From contig CAXKVR010000001.1 in the NCBI GenBank assembly GCA_964058845.1, positions 248,001 to 312,000 of the forward strand: 64,000 nt of DNA, written 5' to 3'. The notes below the pieces were generated by a model that was not told where the DNA came from, ran no database searches, and saw nothing but the letters and a program-made list of their open reading frames with translations. The stretch comes from Carex sylvatica (Eukaryota > Streptophyta > Magnoliopsida > Poales > Cyperaceae). Shown here piece by piece: positions 1 to 11,554 of the stretch. Positions within the stretch are counted from its first letter, which is position 1, and every line of letters begins with the position of its first letter. The translations under genes and the position numbers were made by a program.

Positions 1-159
1 AAGCGGATCAAAGGATACTTAACCAACAATTTCGAATTGGGAATTGTGCACCTGATTGATCGTAGTGATTCAAGCAAATTGTTCCTTGACACTTACTTTC
101 AATTTTTTTTTTTTTTTAGATTTCTCTTGTTAAGAAGAAACCAAATAGTGAAAATGCAA

Positions 160-192
<33 letters not shown>

Positions 193-400
193 ATAGCAAA
201 GGGCTTGCATACTTGTTCTCTAACAATCACTTTGATTAGCAAAACACAAGTAGAACAACAAAAATTGTACATAGTCCATGTTCTAGTAATTTCACACCTC
301 AGCTATGTGGACCTTCATACGACTTGCACAAATGTTTTATGTTATCATTACTCCACTCGAAGTAGCACATAATATGGTTAAGAAATGTCTCCATTGATTC
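1..400. other. AT-rich sequence, no gene seen
   Basis: This stretch is AT-rich, with a T tract near 103-117 and a (TA)n run near 161-192. Open frames across it are low-complexity and resemble no family. From about 400 onward the sequence is shared, inverted, with the right end of the window. Confidence 0.5.
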
Positions 401-404
401 ACGA

Positions 405-1893
405 CATTTATTATGTACCCAATATCGTATGCCATGTAAAAGCTTATCCATTTATTCGATGGGTTGCAGAGTAAACTCCATGATCATATCAAATATACAT
501 ATCTTTTCACAGAAGCACCATGATAGTTGTTCATTCGGAATACGCAAACCGAACAACGACCTTCCTCACCTCTACGTCATTTCTGAAGAAAGTTGCTTTA
601 AAAAAAAAAAAAAAAAAAAAAAAAAGTGATTTTGTTGGAACGTTAAGAAAAAGAAGAAGGATGATGTTTAAATTTTTCAATTTTTTAATAAAAAAAATAA
701 TGCAAGGGGTTTTTGTTTAGTTTAAAGATGCTGGGTAATGTTTAAGACTCGGGTACAAACGAATGAGAGGGTCCTTTTATATTTTATTTTTCCCTATTTT
801 GTTCATTTGGGGTTTCAACCGATCGATTTATTCATAAATATCATAAACAAAGTGCAAATTATATAACCAAAATTATGCTTCAGATAAATCGCAGATTAGA
901 ATATTGATCTAACAAATTATATTATTTTCCATTCTGATCTTACTAATCCACAGTACTCTAAATTACAACCAATCATTGCCGAATAAAAGGGTTTATATAT
1001 ATAGTTGTTCACAGCAAAGTTAGCATTAATTTCATCTAATCTAATATGTTGAGGCAGAGAAAAAGAAAACTCCAGACAGCAATTAAGATTTTATGCAATA
1101 AAAAAAAAATCAAAGAATGAAATAGCAAGTTCTTTTTTATTTGCAATGACAAAAACACAGATTGATTTATATCTCAATATTGCATAGGAACTTAATTATG
1201 AAAAGTAACTTTCAGAAAACGAACTAAAACTTCACTACCTTCATAAGTTTCCTCCAAGATCTCAAATATTTTGCATATTCAATCCAAATTTGTAGTGTTT
1301 TTTTTCACAAAACAATGTGTAGTTTATGATTTATGGAAGAGAATCTACTGCTTTTCTAGTAAGAAATCAGCTCCTGCTATCATTTTTCTCTATGTATCTC
1401 TTTTCAAAAAAGAGAAGAGAGAGAAAGAAGATCACGTGGGAAAAATAGTAAGAGGAGAGAGATAGAGAGAATAGCAGGAGAAGAACAGGGTTAGAATAAT
1501 ACTGGATCTCATTCCCAGAAGGATATATAGGACATCTCTGGAAGTCTATATAACAAATTGAAGAATTGAATCAAGAGAATCATTTAAAAATTGTGAACAC
1601 TGTTAGGTGAATCACACAAAAAAAGCTAACATGCAAAATTGCACTACGTAAAAGAATGAAATATCAATTAACCTCAGATTTTAATTCCACCTTTCCTTGT
1701 TTTATGTAACATTTGTACAATTTTGTCATTAATGATAATAATTGGATGACAGTCCCAACCTATTTTTAAAAATTTCACAATTTTAATTTACAATAAATTA
1801 TACAAAGGGTTCATAATTATTTTTTTTATCATTTTTTTTCAGCAGATGTTAAATGTAGGATCAATTTCATACAAATTAAAAACCTATAACAAT
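405..1893 (+). repeat. Left arm of window-scale inverted repeat (part 1)
   Basis: This block is repeated in reverse complement near 62,040-63,400. Both arms can encode a short related peptide (starting MPCKSLS at 429 on plus and at 63,376 on minus), then an A/T tract, the phrase ATGCAAGGGG, and a promoter-like module. The arms differ by many substitutions and small indels, so the duplication is old. The short shared open frame ends in a poly-A/poly-lysine tract and is probably not a gene. The repeat continues at 4217 after the inserted element at 1899-4216. Confidence 0.75.
1236..1620 (+). repeat. Promoter-like module copy 1 (type B)
   Basis: The module opens with ACCTTCATAAGTTTCCTCC, carries a TATA-like TCTATATAAC near 1543, and ends with the core AATCATTTAAAAATTGTGAA followed by GTTAGGTGAATCACAC (1579-1620). 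The same order of blocks recurs at least 16 more times in the window. Function is unknown. Confidence 0.7.
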
Positions 1894-1898
1894 AAAAC
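1894..1898 (+). repeat. Target-site duplication AAAAC (left)
   Basis: The five bases AAAAC directly precede the TG of the inserted element and are repeated at 4217-4221 directly after its terminal CA. Confidence 0.85.
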
Positions 1899-4216
1899 TG
1901 TTACGTTACGAAAATTTTACAATTTATTTTTTTATATGTTTTAAAAGCAAGAATCAAAAATCGCGATGACGAAATGGAAATTTATTGAAATCGAGTGTGT
2001 CTGCACTCAGGGTGTTTTTAACCCAAAATCCATAATTTCATTCTCTCTTCCTCACAGCCCTCTCCCCCGCCTCCATTTGTTGTGTTTCGCCCAAAGAGAA
2101 AAAGAAATGGAGAGAGCTCCAAATCCCTCCAATTGGCTCTAAACTCCGGGAAATTATAGGTAAAGTCGAGAAAGTGGCCGTAGATCTCTCCTAGCCCTTC
2201 CATTCGGTATTTATTTCTCTTCTCTTCTCCCTCGAAAAGCTCAAATTTCTCGATTGTTCGGATTTTCATTTTAAACCCGAGATTTGAGTTTCAATTGCTT
2301 GTAGACTAGTCCTTTGAGCTTCTTTGTTAGTTATTTATCGATTCTTTTCTCGATTTCATCTCAATTTTGGATTTCCAATTTTGGGGTTTTTCGGTACCAA
2401 ATCTAAAATTGGAAAATGTGATTGATTGATTAGGCTAACCCGACCAAATAGACGTGTAATAGGTAAACCTCTCCCTTAACCTTGACATCTAGCGATTTAT
2501 TCAAATTTTGATCAAATTAGGGTTTAATTAATCGAAAAATTGAATTGTTACGAGAATCCAAGGTAGTGAGACGGTAAATTGGTATACCTACAAATGAACC
2601 AAATGAGAATTTCATATGGTCTAGAGGACCCAGATGTAAAGTGTGTAAGTTTTAGAGATTGTTAATAAGAAAGAAGAAATTGAAAGAATCGATACCGAAG
2701 CATAGGAATGTATAAATCATTAATGATCTTGAGTGAGTATCTCGACTGTAAAATCATGATTTAAACCAAGTATACATGTAATATAGGTGTAGACTCGGTC
2801 GAGCAAGAGTTAGCGGGACATTTTGAGATGCCTGATCCGTAATTTAGCGATACGCTCGTCGTAAACAGGTGAGGGATTTTTAGACTAGTTTGATATTTAA
2901 TTTTTCAGGAATTAAACTGTTATTCGTTTGTCATGTTGAATATCTGATTGATTGCATCATTGAATTGTGTAACTCATATGCATATCCCAATCAAATTAAA
3001 TTTGAATTATCGTGAATTGAATGACTTGCATGCTTGTATGGTTGTCAGTCGTGTCGATCTATCATGATCTGATTTTGGTTGAGAGTCATCACGAATTGAT
3101 GATTGAGAATGTGTATGTATGTGTATTTACGAAGTTGAGCCGTATGGCTGACTTGGATCAGATGAATTTACAAAGTTGAGCCGTATGGTTGGCTTTCAGC
3201 CCAGGATCCTTCTAACGCTTTAGGTAAATAGCCCTTAGTTTTCCCAGTACCAGTTGGGACGAGGGGTGAGTGATTGTATTGATGTGTGGATTGGAATCGT
3301 GGGTGACATGTGTAACGTCTGTGGCTCGGTGATATTTTTCTACGTGTTAATGCGTTTGGACGGTCATTGAATAATACGAACATTGAAATGAGTTCAAAGT
3401 GAATTTTATTTATATGATTCGAACAAGACCTTAGGAAATGGTTAGGCCAACCAATTACAGATGGGTGTCAGATAAATGGTCCATTTTGGTGGAACGTTTG
3501 TAGGTGTCAGTAACCCTACAGACGAGGGTCAGATAAGGGGTCCAGCTCGATTGAACATCTGTAGTTGTTACAAGTCTGAATAATAAGTCGAGTTAAGTCA
3601 ACATGTGTTGTGTTTGAAATTCATCTTGAAAATTCCGTGAAATTGTGATTTAGTTGTTTAATTGTTCGAGCATCTGCATTTCTTTCATTTACAAATATGA
3701 ATCTGTTTGAATTGCTATAGTACGGGTTTAACTTTTGAATATGAAATTTGATTGCAAGTCCAACAATCTAACTGTGGCAAATTCGCACTGAGAATTTTAT
3801 TCTCATCCCCACCCTTCGGGTTATATTACAGGTTCTGGTGCGTCTGAGTCTGGAGAGGCACACGATCAGTAGGCCTCTGGTATAGATCATTATTACCTCC
3901 ATAGATATTTTGTTAGTTGGCTAGAGATGTGTATATATATTATGTTTGGTCGTATAACTCTCTATGTCACATTTGATAGTCGGTATCCATAGATAATACC
4001 TTAATGTATGATACTTTTACCAGACTCGTGTATTCACTAACCTATTTCTTTTGTTGAAGTGACCAATTAGGGTATTCTGATTTATATTTAGAAACTTGTT
4101 ATATATATTATTTTTGTCGTGAATTTCTGAGTGCATGTTGACTACCTTGTAAGCATACACGGAGTTGTATGCTTACAGCGGAAGACTGTTGCGACCCGTG
4201 GCTGCGGGGTGTGACA
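1899..4216. mobile_element. 2.3-kb solo LTR of an LTR retrotransposon
   Basis: The 2,318-bp element starts TGTTACGTTACG and ends GGGGTGTGACA, so it has canonical TG...CA ends, and it is bounded by a perfect AAAAC duplication. It holds no reverse transcriptase, integrase or gag open frame, and its two ends are not copies of each other, which fits a solo LTR rather than a full or terminal-repeat element. Short internal duplications occur (TTGAGCCGTATGG at 3135 and 3178). Its base composition is less AT-rich than the flanks. The inverted sister copy near 62,030 lacks the insert. The length and GTGTGACA terminus suggest the Ty3/gypsy Tekay/Del group, but that assignment is inference. Orientation was not determined. 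Confidence 0.82.
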
Positions 4217-4221
4217 AAAAC
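4217..4221 (+). repeat. Target-site duplication AAAAC (right)
   Basis: Exact match to 1894-1898, on the other side of the TG...CA element. Confidence 0.85.
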
Positions 4222-4427
4222 TAATTAATATTTTTGAAACTTTAAGAACCAAAATAAAAGGTGAGTGATACATAAGGAAAAAATAATACTTCAACAATGA
4301 TAAGGACTAAAAATGATAAACAAAATTACAATGAATTTCCTACAAACATGGTTCCAAATAATGACTAACATAGATGGCTATTAATTAACATTGAAATGGA
4401 TGAATTTAATGCTGTTGGTACACCACA
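4217..4427 (+). repeat. Left arm of inverted repeat (part 2)
   Basis: Sequence after the inserted element resumes the match to the right arm. It contains the inverted counterpart of 61,840-62,030, including the phrases CTAATTAATA, GAAACTTTAAG and GATGAATTTAATGCTGTTGG. Homology stops near 4427, where unrelated sequence leading to the transposase relic begins. Confidence 0.72.
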
Positions 4428-5087
4428 CACATTTATATTAACACAACATCTTTATTAAAATTTAATGTGTGAACAATTTTAGTCCTCTTTAAATGTTTGG
4501 TTGATTACCATATTTTTTCGTAATATAATTAATGTAGTGATTATTTATTAAATTATTTGATTTCCGTACTTAATTGTGAGATGTTTTTTTTCCTTTTTTA
4601 TTTTATTTTACATTGAGGTAATTACTCTTTCTCTGATTCATATTTTCTCATAGAAATATATATAACTACAAATTAACTTTACATGAAAACTAACAATTCA
4701 ATTGAAATTTTAAGCATTGAACCATCAATTAATTTCCACTGATCAAACCAGATTAATTCAAGGTATGTATTTAACTTTTATTTTGTAATTTTTTTATATT
4801 ATGATAAACTTGCTTTAATTTTGATACTTTTATTTACGAAAATAAAGACGGCTATTGAAATCTTACATATCTATCTTTTGAACTTGCTTTAGTTTGTAAA
4901 CTTTACGAAAAAATTCTTAGCTTCTCGGAAACCATGAATTGATATTAGCTTCTCGTAAACCTGCTGCTAAGTGCATTATTCCATTGGATGCATGAATCTG
5001 TTGTTTGATACTTATTATCTATAGTTTATTTTAATTAAAATTGTTTATTAATGTTTTGTAACTAATTTATACTTATTAATTGAATAG
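4428..5087. other. Gene-free AT-rich sequence upstream of transposase relic
   Basis: No coding signal is visible. A CAC-rich junction follows the end of the repeat arm. An acceptor-like AATAG directly before ATG at 5088 suggests that an upstream untranslated exon of the relic could once have been spliced here. Confidence 0.35.
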
Positions 5088-6240
5088 ATGGATCAATTTC
5101 CTAACGAAAATCTAGAAAATCAAGCTTTGAATGGTGCAAATGAAAGCAATCAACTTCTTAGTTTGAAGTTTGAAAATCGTGATGATTTGCTTCGTGTCGT
5201 TCGTAAATTCTATGGTGCTAAAGGTTATGTGCTAACAACTTGTGGTTCGCGACCAAATAAATTTGTGATTTTGCATTGCGACAAAGGCAGTGTATATTGA
5301 GACACCCGAAAAGTTCCTCTTGAACTACGAAAGAGAAGCACCAACAGTCGTCTCATTGGTTGCCCTTTCGAAATTAAAGGAAAAAAACAAGATGATGGTT
5401 TCTGAATGGTGGAGATAAAAAATTTATCACACAACCATGAGCCGTCAAGTAATATTTCTGAGCATCCATTTTCTCGTCGGTTGTCGCTCAATGAATTGAC
5501 AAACATTAAACATATGAGCCAATCGGGAGCGCCGCCAAGGCAAATTTTGATCTCACTTTGACAACAGAATTCCACACTTCGAGCTATATCAAGAACAATT
5601 TATAATGCTAGAGCAAAGATTAGACGAGACAACCTTGGAGGTCGAACTTTGATTCAAGCATTGTTTGAGGAACTTGGAAAATGCGGCTTCATTTATAATT
5701 ATTTGCAAAACAAAGATGGACAACTCACACACCTTTTTTTTGTGCGTCCTTTATCAATGGAACTAACTAAAAACTTCTCTAATATCCTTGTAATGGATTG
5801 CACCTACAAAACAAACCGATATAAAATGTCCTTACTTGATATTGTCAGTGTATCAAGCTCTAATAGTTCATTTTATTCTTGCTTTGTCTTCCTTGAAAGG
5901 GAAGTAGAAAAATATTACATCTGGGCACTCAAAATGTTTAGCAAAATTATAAGTGCTGATAAGCAACCTTCTGTCATCGTGTCTGATAGAGCTTTAGTAC
6001 TAATGAACGCATAGCTGTTGTGTTTCCAACAACTACTAATATTTTATGAATCTGGCATATTAACAATAATATCCAAGGTAAATGTAAATAGTATTTTGAT
6101 ACGCAAGAAGTTTGGGATACATTTCTATCCTATTGGTGTGATGTGGTGGCCTCCTCAGACGAAGTTATTTTTGAGAAGTTAAGGTCTGACTTGGAAATTA
6201 CTTATGAGTTGAAGAAAGATGCCATTACTTGTATTAAAAA
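5088..6240 (+). pseudogene. MULE / FAR1-like transposase relic
   Basis: Read across frames, this encodes a Mutator-like transposase of the FAR1/FHY3-related type. An N-terminal segment with SHNHEPS (~5427-5447) is followed by the MULE transposase core with VMDCTYKTNRYKM and LLDIVSVSS (~5791-5865), FYSCFVFLEREVEKYYIWAL, SDRALVLMNA, a displaced WHIN segment (~6054) and YWCDVV (~6130-6150). In-frame stops at 5298, about 5403 and 6012, and a frame change near 5555, break the frame, so no single product is possible. Such proteins bind terminal inverted repeats and catalyse transposition. Domesticated FAR1 relatives act in light signalling, but this copy is plainly dead. Homology stops after 6240 at a GTACTA that could be an old splice donor. 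No terminal repeats were located. Confidence 0.8.
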
Positions 6241-6330
6241 GGTACTATTGTTTATCATTTTTTTTATTGTTTCTCTTTACTGTATTTCATTAATTAATAC
6301 TTCTTCTAAAAAATATGTGTATATGGTTTG

Positions 6331-6696
6331 AAGGGGATGGAGAGGTCTTCTTTTATAGACACTCCAGCGCCTTCTGAGTATTATTTCATAGATGTGGGAC
6401 TAATAATTCCTGTTTTTAAGGTTTGAGGCGCCCAGGCGCCGAGTATTCTTTCACAGGTTCATTTTATTTCCGTTTTGGGCCAGGCGCTGAGTATTATTGC
6501 TGCAGCTTCAATTTATTTTCTTCATTGGAGTAGAGCAGGCCTTCCGCATATATAAGTTATGCTATTATAATCAAGATGCAGAGCAGGTCTGTAATTTGTA
6601 GAACAAGATGAACAGTTCAGATTGACCGTTAGGATTTTGAAAAGTCGAATATTAAGCCGTTGCACGGAGGCCCTATATATATAGAGAGAGAGAGAG
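6331..6696. other. Non-coding stretch with GGCGCC-type short repeats
   Basis: There is no gene signal. Two related segments around 6426-6450 and 6480-6500 share CCAGGCGC(C/T)GAGTATT. A (GA)n run at 6683-6696 abuts the next MITE. Confidence 0.35.
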
Positions 6697-7085
6697 TTGG
6701 GATAAAATGAGCCATAGCTTATTTTAGTCATTTGAAAAATTCTAACAACCGATCCGAACCGTTCATCTTGTTCTCTATATTGAAATGTGCTTGGAGACCA
6801 AATTTTACATTTTTTGGAATTTTTTACTATTTATTAAGTATTTTTGAAAATTGCTGATCTGATGGTCTAGAAAATTTTACTGTTTTTTACTGTTCACAAC
6901 AAAACAACAATTTTCAAAAAATGCTTAATAAATAGTAAATAAATTCCAAAAAATGTAAATTTTGGTCTTCAAGCACATTTTAATATAGAGATCACATCTA
7001 ACGGTTCGAATCGGTTGTTTGGACTTTCAAAATAAAAATACGGCATGGAGTACAAACACTTGGTGAGCCATGGCTCACCCAAGCC

Positions 7086-7087
<2 letters not shown>
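6697..7087. mobile_element. Foldback MITE, copy 1
   Basis: The ~390-bp segment is nearly palindromic. The ends read TGGGATAAAATGAGCCATAGCT and, inverted, TGGGTGAGCCATGGCT. Inner arms such as GGAGACCAAATTTTACATTT and its inverted counterpart meet near 6890. It is flanked by (GA)n and (CT)n(TA)n microsatellites. It has no coding capacity. The shared subterminal phrases (CCGTTCA, ACTATTTATTAAG, TTTTAATATA) recur in copies near 7.2-7.8, 8.3, 11.3 and 42.4 kb. Confidence 0.7.

Positions 7088-7156
<69 letters not shown>
7088..7156. repeat. Compound microsatellite (CT)n(TA)n(GA)n
   Basis: Uninterrupted CT dinucleotides, then TA dinucleotides, then GA dinucleotides separate two foldback MITEs. Confidence 0.8.
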
Positions 7157-7157
<1 letters not shown>

Positions 7158-7790
7158 CAGAGTAAGGCTACCATGCTTTGCAATTAAAGTGGGAGTTTTA
7201 ATTTACAATCATATCTCTAGTTTCAAAGTTCAAAACATCGGTCCGAACCGTTCAAGTTGATATCCATATTGAATTGTGCTTGGAGACCAAATTTTATGTT
7301 TTTTGGAAATTTTTTACTATTTTTTTAGAATTTTTGAAAATCACTTTCTTTTATGGTCTAGAATTTTCTGAAAAATATTGATTTTGAAAAAGTCTAAGAA
7401 AATAGTAAAAAGTCTAAGAGAGGTTGGCTAATATCAAAACGTTTGTTTCTAAGTCGTGGAATAAACACTTTGGTTTTTTATATTTTTTAAAGTCAGACAG
7501 TCGATCGAAACTGTTCAACATTTAATCTATAATAAAATGTGCTTGGAGATCAAAATCTTTGTTTTCAATGATCTAGAAATTTTTGATTGTTTATTAAAAT
7601 CAGTGATTTTAAAACTTGCTTAATAAATAGTAAAAAAGTTTCAGAAAATGAAATTGTTTGTCTCGAAACACATTGTAATATAGAGATCACAACTAACATT
7701 CAGATCGACCGTTTAAACTTTAAAAATAAAAAAACCAATTAGTTGCACGACATCTCTGAAACAAACATTTTGATATTAATCAATCTCTCT
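7157..7790. mobile_element. Foldback MITE, degenerate copy 2
   Basis: The segment repeats the family phrases GTCCGAACCGTTCA, GTGCTTGGAGACCAAATTTTA and TTACTATTT on one side, and CTTAATAAATAGTAAAAAAG with ATTGTAATATAGAGATCAC on the other. It is more diverged than copy 1 and may be two partial copies joined near 7,430. It is bounded by (GA)n and (CT)n(TA)n tracts. Confidence 0.5.
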
Positions 7791-7944
7791 CTATATATAT
7801 ATATATATATGATCGAGTGAAGGTAGTATTACTATGCTCACCAATCTAACAATTGAACTGTGTAGATTTAAAATTGGGTCAACTTTGAACTGATGTCTAT
7901 CAAAACTCTCTGCTCGCGTTTAATTGAGCCCTTGAACTACTTTT

Positions 7945-8025
7945 CTTGGTTCAATTAAGTCCCTGGACTAATAAATCTGGTTGAATTAAGTCCCTGAACT
8001 AATAGATCTGATTAAATTTAGAGGG
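7945..8025. repeat. Short tandem repeat, two ~35-bp units
   Basis: The phrase TTCAATTAAGTCCCTG followed by GACTAATA recurs almost exactly about 36 bases later, as TTGAATTAAGTCCCTGAACTAATA. Confidence 0.6.
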
Positions 8026-8309
8026 AACTACAAATGTACAGTGCATAAATTATTTGTTTACTATAAGTTAATATTTGCTCCTCATGAATGGTATACCTAT
8101 AACATGCATAAGAGGAGCTAGGGTTCATAGTGATGGTAAGAGTAATCAATTAATTAAGCATGATTAATTTTTGTACTATAAAATATTTATTTTGTTATAT
8201 ATATATGTGGTTCCTGATATATGGGAGATTTTAGGAGTTCAAAGGAAATCCGATAGCATTTATATACATGGGATTGGCTAATTTAAGTAAGATGTTTTAT
8301 ATATAAAGC

Positions 8310-8665
8310 CTAGGTCCTTTTGTACTTTACGTTTTTATTTTTATTTTCAAATTAAAATAGCCAATTAGAACCGCTCCACATGATTTTCATATTAAATTAA
8401 ATATACTTAAAGATCAAATTTTATATTTTTAAAAGTCATATTTCAGAAAAAAAAAATATTCTTCTTTTATATTTTTTAAAAGTCACTTTTCAAAAAATTT
8501 GAACCATCAACAAACAACAAATTATAATAATTATAACGAAAATAGTAAAAATTTCTCAAAATTGTAAAATTTGATTTTCAAGCACATTTTAATATAAAAA
8601 TCATATTAAATAATTTGAATCAACTATTTGAACATTAAAAATGCCACAGAAAGACAAAAAGCACA
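8310..8665. mobile_element. Foldback MITE, degenerate copy 3
   Basis: An imperfect palindrome with the same family phrases (GATCAAATTTTATATTTT and, inverted, AAAATTTGATTTTCAAGCAC). No target duplication could be fixed. Confidence 0.45.
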
Positions 8666-9020
8666 AGAAAGCCCATCCCTATATATATTCTAACAATACT
8701 ATATTATTATACATAGACTTGCTTGTGGCTACAGATGAGCTTAACTAAAGCAATAATTTAAAGGCTAAGTTAATTAGGGATTGATGGAGAAATTGGATCC
8801 TACATATAAGGAATGAAACAAATAATTAAATAACTTGCATGAGTTGCAAGTAATTGTGAATTGTTAATGCTTAATAGTTAATAGTGACAAGTTTGGCACA
8901 GTTAGGTGTTTTGTCATAATCATAGTACAATGATGAAGATACATAACAGCCTCATTAAATTATTACCAGCACAGTTGCAACTTCCAAGTTAATACATACT
9001 TGCATACTTGCATTGATGAC

Positions 9021-9030
9021 TATATAAACA
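9021..9030 (+). promoter_or_regulatory. TATA box of the lipid-transfer protein gene
   Basis: TATATAAACA lies 106-115 bases before the ATG at 9136. Transcription would begin near 9050-9055 and give a leader of about 80 nt, rich in CA, as is usual for such genes. Confidence 0.7.
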
Positions 9031-9135
9031 CCTCCTTGCATTCCTTTGAAATAACATCCTCACAACAACATCACATTAATTTCACACTCCAAATTACAAT
9101 TCTCTCAAATCTTTTTTTAATTACACCACCAAAAA

Positions 9136-9686
9136 ATGGCTTGCTTTGACATCCGTGCCGTTGCTGCTGCAACAGTTGCAATCCTCCTCCTTACCGCACC
9201 GCATGCCATGAGTGCTATTACATGCGGTGAGGTGGCATCTTCCGTTTCCCCGTGCATGGCATATATACGAAGTGGCCAGGGCACGCCGTCTGCAGGCTGC
9301 TGCAGTGGCGTGAAGAGCCTGAATGCCAAGGCTGCAACAGGTGCCGACCGCCAGACGGCGTGTAACTGTCTCAAGAACCTTGCCAAGAGTGTGAGCTTCA
9401 ATGCCGGTGCTGTCTCTGGTCTCCCTGGCAAGTGTGGTGTCAGTGTGCCGTATGTCATCAGCACCTCGACCGATTGCTCAAAGTATGAAATAAAACTTGT
9501 TAAAATTATCCTTTAATTAACTTAATTAATTAATTGTCACACCAGTAATCAAGGATGTTTCATAGAGTAATTATTAGTTGTCCTTTTTTAAGCAAGGAAA
9601 AAGGTGACGCACAATATACATTACAAAATATATATATCATTTTACTGATTGAACATACTTCATATATATAATGCAGGGTGCACTAA
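9136..9686 (+). CDS. Type-1 non-specific lipid-transfer protein (nsLTP1)
   Basis: Two exons, 9136-9482 and 9677-9686, joined across a 194-bp GT-AG intron, give 118 residues. The second exon adds only the last base of a Lys codon, then Val-His-stop. Residues 1-27 are a hydrophobic signal peptide; the mature 91 residues start at ITCGEV. The eight-cysteine pattern is C-X9-C-X14-CC-X19-CXC-X21-C-X13-C (C30, 40, 55, 56, 76, 78, 100, 114), with TGADR (68-72) and PYVIS (105-109), both nsLTP1 hallmarks. The X21 gap is about one residue shorter than usual. Family members are secreted to the cell wall, carry lipids in an internal cavity, and act in cutin/wax deposition or defence. The gene is more GC-rich than its surroundings. 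Reading through the intron would instead give a 126-residue product, which is less likely because the terminal intron is typical of the family. Confidence 0.95.
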
Positions 9687-9731
9687 AATTACAAAAAGCA
9701 TGCAGAGGAAGTGATGGTGATTTGAGAAATC

Positions 9732-9737
9732 AATAAA
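9732..9737 (+). terminator. Polyadenylation signal AATAAA of nsLTP1
   Basis: AATAAA lies 46 bases after the stop codon, in the position expected for a plant near-upstream element. A second AATAAAG near 9,882 is an alternative. Confidence 0.5.
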
Positions 9738-10029
9738 GAGTTTGGAGTGCCCTTTATTTATCTTGATCCGCTGTGCTGTTTTCTTTTGTTTATGCTGTAC
9801 CGGTACTGTTTAATCAGCTTTCTGTTGTTGTTGTTTGCATGGAGCAATTATGTACAAGTGCATGTATCTCAATCTATTTTAATAAAGAATAATTATAGAA
9901 ATATCCTCACCCTGTCCCTCTATTTATCCCCCTCTCTCTCAATATTAACTTTTTTAATTGTTATTTATCGCCACATTAAATTATACTATCCTTTAATAAT
10001 TATTCCACATTAATTATATTTTCCTCTAA

Positions 10030-10740
10030 TAACAATCTCCCAATAAATATTTATCTGTTTATTGATATTCAACAAAATATTTATCATTATTTCTAACAAG
10101 TATTTATCATAATGTATGAGAAATATTTATCATTGTCTGTGACATAGTGATACTTTGATTTGATTAAACATTACTTATTGACAATTAAGTTCAAGAACAA
10201 AGTTCAAGAAAGTATTTATTATTATTTCTGACAAGTACTTATCATTGATTATGAGAAATATTTATCATTGTCTTTGACATAATGATACATTTATTTGATT
10301 AAACATTACTTATTGACAAGTCTAAGAACAAAGTTAAAGAAAATATTTATTATTGTTTCTAACAAATATTTAGTATTGTCACTGATATGATAATACATTG
10401 ATTTGATTAAACATTACTTATTGACAAGTTCAAGAACAAAATATTTATTTTTGTATCGTCAAGTATTTATCCATGTAACATAAAATATTCATCTAATCTA
10501 TTTAAGTTACAGATATTTTACTGAAAGATGCAACTATGTCTAAGAAGTATTTATCCATATAACATAAATTATTTATCATTATGTCTGAGAAGTATTTATC
10601 ATTGATGTTTACTGAAAGTTGCAATTATATATGTCTGAAAAGTATTTATCCATGTAACATAAAGTATTTATCCATATAATATAAAGTAGTTATCATTACA
10701 TCTGAGAAGTATTTATCATTGGGTGAAGGGATTATTTATT
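10030..10740. repeat. Imperfect tandem repeats rich in ATTTATC
   Basis: AGTATTTATCATT-like phrases recur throughout. The phrase GATTAAACATTACTTATTGACA appears at about 10,162, 10,297 and 10,404, defining units of roughly 107-135 bp that decay into shorter TATTTATC repeats. No gene is visible. Confidence 0.65.
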
Positions 10741-11235
10741 TAATGACCCCTAGTTATGCAGGGACAATCCAAAAAAAAATTGTGCAAGGATAACTGACAA
10801 GTATTTATGAAGAGATTGTTTAATTAATAATCCCTAGTTGTGTGGGGATGATTCAAAAAAAAAAAAAATTATGCGGGAATAACTAATTGATTGATTTATT
10901 CTTTCATAAATAGAGATCATTGCAGAGGGATTAATACTTTACAAATTCAATATAGATATTTTGATGCTTCAAGTTAAACACTAACAGTTTCTGCAGAGTA
11001 TTAATAATTGAGCAGTCCTCCTATGATTGTTTTGAAAGTTTATGTAGAATTTTTTACAGAGATAAAAGTGTGGGGATTGTTATCAGGATCCTTTAATAAA
11101 ACAAGATAAACTATATATGCGTGTTTATCCTAAAAAAAAAGCTCCTGACACTTTATTTTAAAAAGAGACAACAAATGGACAAAATTAATGCACAAAATAA
11201 AATTGCAAACACTTGAAAGAGATCCACATACATCC

Positions 11236-11554
11236 TTTTTTGGTGACACTGGATTACGCTCTATATTTTAAAAGTTCAAACAGTCGATCCAAACCGTTCA
11301 ACATAATGAATATGTTAAAATATTTTTGCAGATCAAATTTTAAATTTTTTTTTAATTTTTTTACTATTTATTAAGACGGGTACAAAAATTCAATGGTTTG
11401 AATATGGAGATTTTGTTAAATACTTAATAAATAGTCAAATAAATTAGTTTACAAGTACATTTTAATATATCCATTATGTTGAATGGTTTAGATCGACTAT
11501 TTGAACTTTGAAAACTTTAAAAATGGAGAGTATAATTCGGTGTCACCAAAAAAA
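11236..11554. mobile_element. Foldback MITE, copy 4
   Basis: The ends are TTTTTTGGTGACAC and its inverse GTGTCACCAAAAAAA, enclosing a ~319-bp near-palindrome. Arms of ~60 bp include AGTTCAAACAGTCGATC and its inverted mate. It shares CCGTTCAACATAATG and TACTATTTATTAAG phrases with the MITEs at 6.7-8.7 kb. Confidence 0.68.

Noticed and set aside
429..629. Related short peptides at both window ends (MPCKSLS...)
   Set aside because: The similarity follows from the DNA inverted repeat. The frames end in poly-A-encoded lysine and differ by indel-like changes, with no sign of selection on protein.
9117..9464. Minus-strand frame of 115 residues
   Set aside because: Shadow of the lipid-transfer protein gene, which has the eight-cysteine signature and a signal peptide.
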